Below, piece after piece: positions 1 to 7,083 of a stretch of 64,000 nucleotides of DNA. Numbering within the stretch: the stretch's first letter is position 1; the number at the start of each line of letters is the position of its first letter. A model generated the notes under the pieces. The model worked only from the letters and a program-made list of their open reading frames with translations, was not told the origin of the DNA and did no database searches. The DNA comes from Dehalococcoidia bacterium. Lineage in GTDB: Bacteria; Chloroflexota; Dehalococcoidia; CAUJGQ01. The stretch spans positions 46,073-110,072 of the forward strand of contig DATGEL010000022.1 of the NCBI GenBank assembly GCA_035310145.1, given 5' to 3'. Made by a program: the position numbers and the translations under genes.

Positions 1-46
1 TTGGATGGAACGGAGAAACGCCGAATTCGGCTCTGGAGCGCAGCGC

Positions 47-814
47 ATGACCACGACCGCCGCCGCCCGCTTCGACAAGATCGCCGCCAACTTTGCCACC
101 AGCGAGGTGCACAGCAGCAGCCCGACCATGCGGCGGCTGCACGAGTTGATCGCCCTGCCCGAAAGCGCCGCCGTCTGCGACGTCGCCTGCGGCGCGGGTC
201 ACCTGGCGCTGTCGTTCTCCGGCCGCGCCGCGCGCATCTGCGGCGTCGACCCGGCGCCGGCAATGCTGGACGCCTTCGCCACGCTGGCGAGCGAGCGCGG
301 TGTCGCCGTCGAATGCATCCAGGCGTATGCAGAACGGATTCCATTGCCAGACGCTTCCTTCGACCTGGTCGTGACGCGCCTCGCCGCACACCATTTCGCC
401 CGCATCGAAGCGGCCGTGGCCGAGATGGCGCGGCTCACTCGGCCGGGCGGCAGCGTGGCCGTGATCGACCTCGAAGGGGACGCGGAGCCGGCGATCGACG
501 CGTTCAATCACCGCTTGGAGCTGCTGCACGACCCGACCCACGTGCGCAGCTATCCCGCTGCGCGCTGGCGGGAGCTGCTCGAGGACGCCGGGCTGCGCGT
601 GGAGGCGCTCGAGCGCCGGCAGCGCGAGAGTCCCGCCGGCGTGCCGAGCAAGCGCTGGTGCGAGATCGCCGGTTCCGGCGCTGCGGCCGAAGCCGCGATC
701 CGCGATCTGCTGGCGGCCGCGGACCCGGCCACACGTGAGGCGCTGGGCATCGAAGCCGATGGGGAAGAATTCCGCATTCCCGTCCGCACCGTGCTGCTCG
801 TGGCGGGAAAGTAG
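47..814 (+). CDS. class I SAM-dependent methyltransferase
   Basis: Predicted to transfer a methyl group from S-adenosylmethionine to an unidentified small molecule in the cytoplasm (255 aa). The Rossmann-type motif I is visible as VCDVACGAGHLA, followed by an acidic strand end (GVDPAPAML), a motif near FDLVVTRLAAHHF and a post-motif region LTRPGGSVAVID. This layout is that of the UbiE/BioC-like Methyltransf_11 group. The ATG at 47 is chosen over the one at 5 because GGAG lies 8 nt upstream (35-38). It is the first gene of a tight three-gene set: 16 nt separate it from the tautomerase-TrmO fusion, which is followed by a radical-SAM gene. The substrate is not predictable; the context suggests it acts on the same product as its two neighbours. 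Confidence 0.85.
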   Translation: MTTTAAARFDKIAANFATSEVHSSSPTMRRLHELIALPESAAVCDVACGAGHLALSFSGRAARICGVDPAPAMLDAFATLASERGVAVECIQAYAERIPLPDASFDLVVTRLAAHHFARIEAAVAEMARLTRPGGSVAVIDLEGDAEPAIDAFNHRLELLHDPTHVRSYPAARWRELLEDAGLRVEALERRQRESPAGVPSKRWCEIAGSGAAAEAAIRDLLAAADPATREALGIEADGEEFRIPVRTVLLVAGK

Positions 815-830
815 GCAGGAAGGCGTCGAG

Positions 831-1730
831 ATGCCGGTGATCGAGATCCACTCGCCCCAGCCGCTGCCCCCGGCGGGCCTGCTGGATGCCCTCTGCGCCG
901 AGGTTACGCGCACATTGGGCATACCGGCCGGCTTCGCCTGGGCCGTCTGGAACGGGCATCCCGCCGGCAGCTTCGCGCGGCCGGAGTGGGCCGCCGGCTC
1001 GCAGGCTCCCGTGGTCTTCGTGCGCTGCAAAAACCGCTACACGCAGGCGCAGGTCGGCGCCGTGATGCGCACGATCCAGCGCGTGCTCAGTGGCGGCCTG
1101 CACTGTTCAGCCGACGAGATTTACATCGCGGTCCAGCGCGTCGTGCCGCAAGAGCTGCTCGTGCGCGGCGCGATCTGGGAAGGCGATGAGGCGCCGGCAA
1201 GTTCAGACGCGGCCGCCGCCGGCGAACCTCCGGGAGTGATCATGCTGCGGCCGATCGGCTTCGTCTCCTCGCCGCGGCGCGACCTGAGCGATGACAACTG
1301 GGGCGGCGTGGTCGCCATGATCACGCTCGAGGCCGCCCGCTTCGGCGCCGACGCGCTCGCGGAGCTGGCGGACTTCTCCCACCTGGAGATCGTGTTCTTC
1401 ATGCACCGCGTGCCCGAGGACGAGATCGAGAGCGGGAAGCGCCACCCACGCGGCCGCGCCGACTGGCCGGAGGCAGGCATCTTCGCGCAGCGCGCCAAGG
1501 GCCGCCCGAACCGTATCGGCGTCTCGCGTTGCCGTCTGCTGAGCGTGGAAGAGCGAATGCTGCGCGTACAGGGGCTCGACGCGGTGGACGGCACGCCGGT
1601 GCTGGATATCAAGCCGTACATGGCCGAATTCGGGCCGTTGGGCGAGGTGCATCAGCCGGCCTGGGCCACGGAGCTGATGCAGGACTACTACGACACGCAC
1701 CCGGCCCCCGCCGGCAGGCACGAGGAGTAA
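831..1730 (+). CDS. fusion protein: N-terminal tautomerase-like domain + C-terminal TrmO/TsaA-like domain
   Basis: 299 aa in two parts. Residues 1-115 begin MPVIEIHS, with Pro directly after the initiator Met as in the 4-oxalocrotonate tautomerase superfamily, where the N-terminal proline is the catalytic base. Residues 137-275 match the TrmO/TsaA (UPF0066) family: LRPIGFVSSP, then FSHLEIVFFMHRV, RGRADWPEAGIFAQR, RPNRIGVS, LDAVDGTPVLDIKPY. TrmO N6-methylates t6A37 in tRNA using SAM, but many TsaA-like proteins have unknown substrates. The ATG at 831 is preceded by AGGAAGG at 817-823. The downstream radical-SAM gene starts 5 nt after the stop. Both domains look intact. I do not know a described protein with this architecture; a non-tRNA role in a modification pathway is possible. 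Confidence 0.75.
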   Translation: MPVIEIHSPQPLPPAGLLDALCAEVTRTLGIPAGFAWAVWNGHPAGSFARPEWAAGSQAPVVFVRCKNRYTQAQVGAVMRTIQRVLSGGLHCSADEIYIAVQRVVPQELLVRGAIWEGDEAPASSDAAAAGEPPGVIMLRPIGFVSSPRRDLSDDNWGGVVAMITLEAARFGADALAELADFSHLEIVFFMHRVPEDEIESGKRHPRGRADWPEAGIFAQRAKGRPNRIGVSRCRLLSVEERMLRVQGLDAVDGTPVLDIKPYMAEFGPLGEVHQPAWATELMQDYYDTHPAPAGRHEE

Positions 1731-1734
1731 TGCG

Positions 1735-3024
1735 ATGTTCATTCCCTTCCAGTACAACGCCGGGCAGATCCTGGCCGTGCTGCCGCGGGGCGAGGTGCAG
1801 TTCCTGCGGGTCGAGGCGCGGCCGCTGATTGACGCCGTCAACGCGGGCAACGTGCCGCCGCTGCAAGCGGACTTTTCGGCGTTCCTGGTGCGCGACCCGC
1901 TGGTGGAGATGAACGACTTCCACCTGAGCGCCCCGGCGAACGTCTTTCTGGAGATCACCAACCGCTGCAACCTGCGCTGCAAACACTGTTACGCCTGGTC
2001 CGGCGTGGCCCGCGCCAACGAGATGCCGACGGAGCAGATCCTGCGCGTGCTCGACGACCTGGACGAAATGGGTACGCTCGGCATCTTCCTGACGGGCGGC
2101 GAGGTCTTCTCCCACCGGGACGCCGTGCAGATCATCCAGCACGCCAAGACGAAGGCGTTCGCGGTCGACATCTTCACCAATGGCCTGCTGATCACCGAGG
2201 AGAAGCTGGCGCAACTGCCGCGCGGCACCTCGTTCGCGATCAGCTTTGACACCGCCGATCCCGAGCGCACCGTGCGCGGCGGCATGGACTTCCCGAAGCT
2301 GCGCCGCTGCTTCGAATGGATGGCGAAGTACGGGCACGTCGTACGCACCGCCATCTCCGTGCACCGCAACAACATCCACGACGCGCTCGACATCTACCGC
2401 TGGTGCCTGGAGAACGGCTACCCGCGGCCGCAGTGGCTGGAGACACACCCGCTCGGCCGGGCGTTGCTGCACCCCGATATTTTGCTGCAGCCCGAGCAGG
2501 TCGATGAAGTGTTCGCGGTCTACAAGCAGTGCATGGAGCTCTACGCCACGCCCGCCGACGCGCAGGCGGTGATCGGGCCGTCTGACCGCAAGGGCATGCT
2601 CAACGTCGATACGGTGCGCTTCACCGTGGAGCTGGAGCGCGCCACGGGACAGGAGAAGTGCGCCCGCTCCGTGGCCTATATCAACGCCGCGGGCGAGGTG
2701 TACCCCTGCACCAACTGCCAGAGCGCCGTCATGTACCGCGGCGGCAACCTGCGAGAGCGCTCCTTCAAGGAGATCTGGGACACGGGCTTCCGCGACTTCC
2801 GCACGATCCACTTCAGCGACTTCAAGGACTGCAACACCTGCCCGGTCGCCGCGGCCGACGTCTGGTGCCAGTTCCGCTGCCCGCCGGTGGCGATGAACCT
2901 GACGCGCAACCCGCTGGGCTGCGGCGCGACGGAGTACATGAAGCTGTTCATGCTCAAGGCGCACCGCTACTGGCAGGAGTTCCAGCGGTCGGGGAAGAAG
3001 CTCGCGCTGAACGCGCCCGCGTGA
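1735..3024 (+). CDS. radical SAM protein with SPASM-type C-terminal cysteine cluster
   Basis: 429 aa. A 4Fe-4S cluster should be bound by the CxxxCxxC motif in RCNLRCKHCYAW (C78, C82, C85), which cleaves SAM to start radical chemistry. The glycine-rich SAM-binding stretch LTGGEVF follows. The C-terminal third is rich in cysteine (EKCARS, VYPCTNCQS, DCNTCPV, WCQFRCPP, LGCGA, roughly residues 305-395), the pattern of SPASM/twitch auxiliary clusters used by peptide- and cofactor-modifying enzymes. GAGGAG at 1722-1727 overlaps the end of the preceding gene, so translation is probably coupled. Substrate unknown: no recognisable RiPP precursor lies on this strand, although a small 99-aa protein is encoded convergently at 3144-3443. 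Confidence 0.88.
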   Translation: MFIPFQYNAGQILAVLPRGEVQFLRVEARPLIDAVNAGNVPPLQADFSAFLVRDPLVEMNDFHLSAPANVFLEITNRCNLRCKHCYAWSGVARANEMPTEQILRVLDDLDEMGTLGIFLTGGEVFSHRDAVQIIQHAKTKAFAVDIFTNGLLITEEKLAQLPRGTSFAISFDTADPERTVRGGMDFPKLRRCFEWMAKYGHVVRTAISVHRNNIHDALDIYRWCLENGYPRPQWLETHPLGRALLHPDILLQPEQVDEVFAVYKQCMELYATPADAQAVIGPSDRKGMLNVDTVRFTVELERATGQEKCARSVAYINAAGEVYPCTNCQSAVMYRGGNLRERSFKEIWDTGFRDFRTIHFSDFKDCNTCPVAAADVWCQFRCPPVAMNLTRNPLGCGATEYMKLFMLKAHRYWQEFQRSGKKLALNAPA

Positions 3025-3039
3025 CCGGCTGGACAGACC

Positions 3040-3085
3040 AAAGCCGCCCCTTGCGCGAGGGCTCGCGCAAGGGGCGGCTTTCCTC
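3040..3085. terminator. long perfect hairpin between convergent operons, bidirectional terminator
   Basis: Arms 3040-3059 and 3062-3081 are perfect 20-nt inverted repeats, with AAAGCCGCCCC on the left and GGGGCGGCTTT on the right. It begins with AAA and ends with TTT, so either strand gives a GC-rich stem followed by a short U-tract. It sits 16 nt after the radical-SAM stop and downstream of the minus-strand operon that ends at 3144. Confidence 0.85.
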
Positions 3086-3143
3086 GTACCGCGTTGTCTG
3101 GTACCCGCTTGGGCGTGTGCCGCGGTGGGCGACGGCCGGAACC

Positions 3144-3443
3144 TCAGCGAATTTCGAACGAGCGGGCGCCGGCCTCCAGCGCGCTGCCGCCGCGCAATTC
3201 TATGGCGAAGCCACCGAGCGAACCCGGCGTCAGAAAATTCGTGCGGATTGCCGAAGCCACGACCGCTTCGGCGAAGACCCCGCCGGCGTAGCCCTGCGTC
3301 TCCCCCTGTTCGAAGCTGCGCTCCAGCAGCATGCCGAGCACCACCTGCTCGCCCGGTGTCAGGGCCTGGCAGAAGCCGCGCAGCTTCTCCTTCAGTGTGA
3401 CGACATCTTCCGCCGTTGCCGGGGACGCCTGCTCGTTGCTCAC
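3144..3443 (-). CDS. small uncharacterised protein, 99 aa
   Basis: Begins at a GTG that overlaps the stop of the upstream gene (GTGA), with GGAGAAGCAGG just before it, so it is probably translated by coupling. The N-terminal half contains LKEKLRGFCQALTPGEQVVLGMLLE, an amphipathic helical stretch like those in many small hypothetical proteins. The C-terminal half is Gly/Ala-rich (GYAGGVFAEAVVA, GSLGGFAIELRGG). There is no signal peptide and only one Cys (C25). I do not recognise a family. A role as partner or substrate of the preceding gene product, or of the radical-SAM enzyme encoded head-on, is conceivable but unproven. Confidence 0.6.
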   Translation of the reverse strand: MSNEQASPATAEDVVTLKEKLRGFCQALTPGEQVVLGMLLERSFEQGETQGYAGGVFAEAVVASAIRTNFLTPGSLGGFAIELRGGSALEAGARSFEIR

Positions 3444-4300
3444 CCTGCTTCTCCCTTGTTGATCGGTTCGCCCGGACAAGTGTCTTGCCGCGGGCCGTCG
3501 CTCTGCGGCGGAACCGGCTCCGCCGAGATCGCCTGCAATGAATGCGCCGGGCAGCCGGCGCGTTGCCGGCGGTGCACCTCGCTGCGATACCAGCCCGGCC
3601 GGGCGCCGGGCGTGTTGCGCGGCAGAATCGATCGCGTATATGCCGACCAGTCCGCCTCGCTCAACGCCGCAAACCCTTCGCACACAGACCCGCTGCCGAG
3701 GTTCTCTTCCGCGTACGCCGCCTTCGGCAGCGGCTGCAGTTGATACAGGGGTTGTGCCCGGCGAAAGCAGATCGGGGTGTCGGTTTTGCGCAGGCGGAGG
3801 TTCGAGGCGACCGGCCCAAACCACCAGTCTGTCTCGATAATCCCCTCAAGGACTTCGAAGCCCGGATCCTGCGGCAGGTTCGCCGGCCGGCGAACGAGCA
3901 GCGACCAGCCCGGCCGCGTCTTCGCCAGCACGCCGGTGGAAACCATGACGATGCCCGGTTCGCCGCGGGGCGCGTGCATGAAGTAGACCGGGCGTGGCAG
4001 CACATCGGCCACCGGCGCGTTCAAGTTCCACAGCCCGGTGAATCCCGGCAGATCGGCCGCCTCCAGCAGTTGCCAGTCGCGGGCGCCCGCGCCGCGCCAG
4101 CGGACAGTCGTGCCGTCCCACAGCAGATCGAAATCGATCGGCGGAAAGACGTGCCAGCCGAACGAGGAGGCGGCGCGAAACGGCTCGCAGTAGTGATAGG
4201 CGCGGGCGGGCATCGAGCCGCCGAGTCCCGCGTCGGCGCGCACCGGCTTCGGCGCCGCGGGAAATAGCTTGTACAGCGTAACCAGCGGCTCAACGGCCAT
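3440..4300 (-). CDS. uncharacterised protein, possibly DUF6065-like
   Basis: 286 aa from the chosen ATG (MAVEPLVTLYKLFP); the frame stays open upstream to a TTG at 4357, but that lacks a ribosome binding site. Visible features are YHYCEPFRAASSFGWHVFPPIDFDL, a Trp-rich region around VRWRGAGARDW, NLNAPVADVLPRP, and WWFGPVASNLRLRKTDTPICFRRAQPLYQLQPLPK. The pattern of a short N-terminal YKLFP and a conserved FGWHVFPP segment resembles the uncharacterised DUF6065 family as I remember it; this is a tentative match. No membrane segments or known catalytic motifs are seen. It is the first gene of a two-gene minus-strand operon with the 99-aa protein. Confidence 0.6.
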   Translation of the reverse strand: MAVEPLVTLYKLFPAAPKPVRADAGLGGSMPARAYHYCEPFRAASSFGWHVFPPIDFDLLWDGTTVRWRGAGARDWQLLEAADLPGFTGLWNLNAPVADVLPRPVYFMHAPRGEPGIVMVSTGVLAKTRPGWSLLVRRPANLPQDPGFEVLEGIIETDWWFGPVASNLRLRKTDTPICFRRAQPLYQLQPLPKAAYAEENLGSGSVCEGFAALSEADWSAYTRSILPRNTPGARPGWYRSEVHRRQRAGCPAHSLQAISAEPVPPQSDGPRQDTCPGEPINKGEAG

Positions 4301-4543
4301 CGGCAGCCATCCGCTTGCAGGATTGCGCGATCGACCTGTTTCCGTCACGAAAGGCAACGGATGTCGCGAGGATCATCACCTGAAGCAGATCGCTTCACAA
4401 GCGCTTTTGTGGCGCATGCAACCGATTGTGACCGAGTTGTCCCCGCTGCGGCGCCGAGCCCGATGCGCTATGATCGCCCGCGGTCATGGATCTCGGGCCT
4501 TCGCCATGGTCCGGCGACGACCCGCGCGATTGGAGTGCAGACA

Positions 4544-5341
4544 ATGCCTGCTTTGAGCACGAATGGCGCCGATCTCTACTACGAGACACACGGCAGCGGG
4601 CCGGCGATCGTCTTTGCCCACGGCGCCGGCGGCAACCATCTTTCCTGGTTCCAGCAGGTGCCGTATTTCCGCGAGCGCTACACTTGCGTAACGTTCGACC
4701 ACCGAGGCTTCGGCCGCTCGGCCGATCCGCGTCCGCCGGAGGAGCGGCCCCGCTTCGATGAAGATCTGGCGGCGCTGATCGACCACCTGCGGCTGCCGGA
4801 GGTCCGCCTCGTGGCGCAGTCGATGGGCGGCTGGACCTGCCTCGGCTACGCGGCGACACACCCCGAGCGCGTGCGGGCGCTGGTGATGGCCGACACCGCC
4901 GGCGGCCTGACCTCACCGGAGTTAGACGAGGCTCGGGCTGCTGCCCAGGCGAAGCGCGGCGATTTAGCCCTGCTGGGCGGGGCGCTCAGCCAGGGCTTCC
5001 GCCGCCGCGATCCCGCCGGCGCCTTCCTCTACGAGCAGATCTTCGCGCTCAACCCGCCGCGCGAGCAGACACTGGGGCGGGCCTCGCAGCTGAACCGGCT
5101 GCCGGTAACGGCGGAGCAGGCCGCCGCTATGAGGCTGCCGGTGCTGTTCATCGAGGGCGCCGACGACGTGCTCATCCCGCCGGACGTGATCCGCGTGGCG
5201 CAGCAGATCGTTCCCGGCGCCCGGCTTGAGCTGGTGGCCGACGCCGGCCACTCGGTCTACTTCGAGCGGCCCGACCAGTTCAACCGCCTGCTCGAAGGCT
5301 TCCTGAGCGAGGTTGCCGCTCCGGCTGCGGCGCGCGCCTGA
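4544..5341 (+). CDS. alpha/beta hydrolase
   Basis: 265-aa cytoplasmic alpha/beta-hydrolase-fold protein, probably an esterase, lactonase or C-C hydrolase. The oxyanion-region motif HGAGG (26-30), the nucleophile elbow AQSMGG (Ser93), the acid in IEGADDVLIPP and the catalytic His in DAGHSVYFERP are all present, so the triad looks intact. The ATG at 4544 has GGAG at 4532-4535. A TATGAT box lies at 4469-4474. The gene stands alone, flanked by convergent genes; substrate cannot be predicted. Confidence 0.88.
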   Translation: MPALSTNGADLYYETHGSGPAIVFAHGAGGNHLSWFQQVPYFRERYTCVTFDHRGFGRSADPRPPEERPRFDEDLAALIDHLRLPEVRLVAQSMGGWTCLGYAATHPERVRALVMADTAGGLTSPELDEARAAAQAKRGDLALLGGALSQGFRRRDPAGAFLYEQIFALNPPREQTLGRASQLNRLPVTAEQAAAMRLPVLFIEGADDVLIPPDVIRVAQQIVPGARLELVADAGHSVYFERPDQFNRLLEGFLSEVAAPAAARA

Positions 5342-5358
5342 CGCGCTGCCACCCAGCC

Positions 5359-5380
5359 CGTCTTCAATCGGCGGAAGACG
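5359..5380. terminator. short hairpin between convergent genes
   Basis: CGTCTTC (5359-5365) and GAAGACG (5374-5380) form a 7-bp stem with an 8-nt loop in the 84-bp gap between the hydrolase and the minus-strand MBL-fold gene. No clear U-tract follows, so termination activity is uncertain. Confidence 0.35.
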
Positions 5381-5425
5381 CCGGTCGTCGGCGCTCGCCG
5401 CTCTGAATTGATGGGCACGGGCCGT

Positions 5426-6325
5426 TCATGCCGTGGGAGAAGCGCCGATGCGCTGCAGGTCCTGTGCGACCGAGATCGGCCCGGGATAGATCTCGGCCAT
5501 GCCGGCGGTGAATGCGGCCAGGAGGGGGCCGTCGTTCGGCACGGACGGAATCACGTGCGAGAGCACGAGCCGCTTCACGCCCGCATCGCGCGCCAGCGTC
5601 GCAACCGCCAGCGTCGGCGCGTGGTAGCTCGGCACGTCCTCCAGCAGCGCCGCCACACGCCCGTTGCCGGACGCCTTGAGCACGGCAATGTTCTGCTCCA
5701 GCATGCCGAGGTTCAGCGCCTCGCAGACGAGCAGATCCACACCCTCGGCGGCATGGCGCAGCGTAGCGCAGGCCGTGGTATCGCCGGAGAAGACCACGCT
5801 CGCGCCGGCCGCGCGCACCCGGTAGCCAAGCGCCGGCACGACGGGGCGGTGGTCGACCTCGAAGCTCTCAAGCTGCAGGCCGGCGAGTGAGGCGACCAGC
5901 GCCGGATCCGCTGTGGCCGGCACCTCGTGTACCTCGCAGCGGATGCCGTCACGCGAGAGCTTCTCGCCATGGTGGGCGAAGCGGTAGCCGATGTCGCGGT
6001 CGAGCGCCGCAAGGAAGCCGTCGATCATCGCCCGTGTGCCCTCCGGCCCGTAGACCGTGAGTGGCCGGGTGGCGCCTCCCGTCCAGCGCGTGATCAGGAA
6101 ATCGGGCACGTCGGTGATGTGGTCGGAGTGCATGTGCGTGAAGCAGGCGGCGTCGATACTGGCCGGCGGCACGCGGGCCGCGAGCAACCGCCGCGCAACG
6201 CCCCAGCCGCAGTCGAGCAGCACCCGCGTCTCGTCGCAGAGCAGCACCTGGCCGGCGCCGCAGCGCACCCGGCTCGGCAAGGGGCTGCCTGTGCCGAGGA
6301 AGACGATCTCCAACGCCTCGGTCAT
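5426..6325 (-). CDS. MBL-fold metallohydrolase, ribonuclease Z-like
   Basis: 299 aa with the metallo-beta-lactamase signature THMHSDHITD (HxHxDH), an N-terminal FLGTGSPLPSRVRCG as in RNase Z/ElaC-type proteins, FSGDTTAC for the bridging aspartate and SHVIPS for a late metal-binding His. This is a two-zinc phosphodiesterase or arylsulfatase-type fold. It lacks the long exosite arm of true tRNase Z, so it is more likely an RNase Z-related hydrolase of unknown substrate than the tRNA 3' processing enzyme. GAGG lies about 9 nt before the ATG. The gene stands alone between a convergent hydrolase and a toxin-antitoxin pair. Confidence 0.83.
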   Translation of the reverse strand: MTEALEIVFLGTGSPLPSRVRCGAGQVLLCDETRVLLDCGWGVARRLLAARVPPASIDAACFTHMHSDHITDVPDFLITRWTGGATRPLTVYGPEGTRAMIDGFLAALDRDIGYRFAHHGEKLSRDGIRCEVHEVPATADPALVASLAGLQLESFEVDHRPVVPALGYRVRAAGASVVFSGDTTACATLRHAAEGVDLLVCEALNLGMLEQNIAVLKASGNGRVAALLEDVPSYHAPTLAVATLARDAGVKRLVLSHVIPSVPNDGPLLAAFTAGMAEIYPGPISVAQDLQRIGASPTA

Positions 6326-6402
6326 CGCGGAACACCTCGCGGCCGCCAGGCGGCGTGCAGCAGCGTACGCCGAGTGCGCCGATCGCGTCCAGCGAGCCGC
6401 GC

Positions 6403-6681
6403 TCAGCGATAGACGTCGTCGTGGCTGCCAATGTCGATCAGGGTGATCTGCTGTTCGTCCACCAGGAGGATCAGAACGATGCGGTATGCATAGGTGACTC
6501 GCACGGCGTGGTACTGGCTCAAGGATCCGCCGAGGGCGTGCAGTTGAAGCCGAGGCTGATGCGGATCGCTCTCGAGATCGCGCAAAACGCGGGCGACTCG
6601 ATCTTGAAGCCCGGGATGACGACTCGTGAATCGGCGCAGGGATCGTCGAAAGCGGGGCGTAGGCACGAGCGTGTACGCCAC
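6403..6681 (-). CDS. RelE/ParE-family toxin
   Basis: 92 aa of the RelE/ParE superfamily, whose members usually cleave mRNA on the ribosome or poison gyrase. It is basic (FRRSLRRFTSRH) with the family core VTYAYRIVLILLVDEQ and the C-terminal signature DIGSHDDVYR, typical of RelE/YafQ-like toxins. It follows the antitoxin gene with only 3 nt between, so the two form a classic antitoxin-first operon. Activity depends on C-terminal residues I cannot assess by eye. Confidence 0.82.
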   Translation of the reverse strand: MAYTLVPTPRFRRSLRRFTSRHPGLQDRVARVLRDLESDPHQPRLQLHALGGSLSQYHAVRVTYAYRIVLILLVDEQQITLIDIGSHDDVYR

Positions 6682-6684
6682 TCG

Positions 6685-6948
6685 CTACTCATCAAGCCCG
6701 AACTCGGCGATGAGTTCTTCGGCCGTCATCGGCCGCGCCAAGCCGGCCTTCACCTCGGCCATCGACTCCTTGATCCGCGCGAAACCGGCTTCCTCCTCTG
6801 CATCGATCAGGTCGCGGTAGCGCACCTCGTCCATGATCACGTAGCTCGGGCTGTCGTTCTTGATCACGTGCACCGGGCCGCACTTCAGCAGTTCGTCCAC
6901 CGCCGAGATGCCTCGCCGCTTGATCTCACGCGCCGGAATAGTATTCAT
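6685..6948 (-). CDS. Phd/YefM-type antitoxin
   Basis: 87 aa starting MNTIPAREIKRRGISAVDELL, then GPVHVIKNDSPSYVIMDEVRYRDL, which is the Phd/YefM layout: an N-terminal DNA-binding dimer domain followed by an acidic toxin-binding tail (DAEEEAG, EELIAEFGLDE). It should neutralise the RelE-like toxin encoded 3 nt downstream and repress the operon. The ATG at 6948 has GGAG 8 nt upstream; the longer reading frame to 7005 has no such support. Confidence 0.83.
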   Translation of the reverse strand: MNTIPAREIKRRGISAVDELLKCGPVHVIKNDSPSYVIMDEVRYRDLIDAEEEAGFARIKESMAEVKAGLARPMTAEELIAEFGLDE

Positions 6949-6973
6949 TTCGGTACTCCATTCAGTGCTGTAC

Positions 6974-7002
6974 GGCCATTCTAGCAGCGAAACGCTCCGC
7001 GT
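6974..7002 (-). promoter_or_regulatory. possible promoter of the RelE/Phd operon
   Basis: On the minus strand a TAGAAT hexamer (5 of 6 matches to the -10 consensus), about 26 nt before the antitoxin start, has GTGACG 16 nt upstream as a weak -35. Positions are approximate. Confidence 0.35.
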
Positions 7003-7083
7003 CACAGCACCGCTGGATGCAGCGTGCTACAGTCCGGGCATCTTCACGAGCGTCCCAGTTGTCAGCTTCGAGGGAGGCAACCG

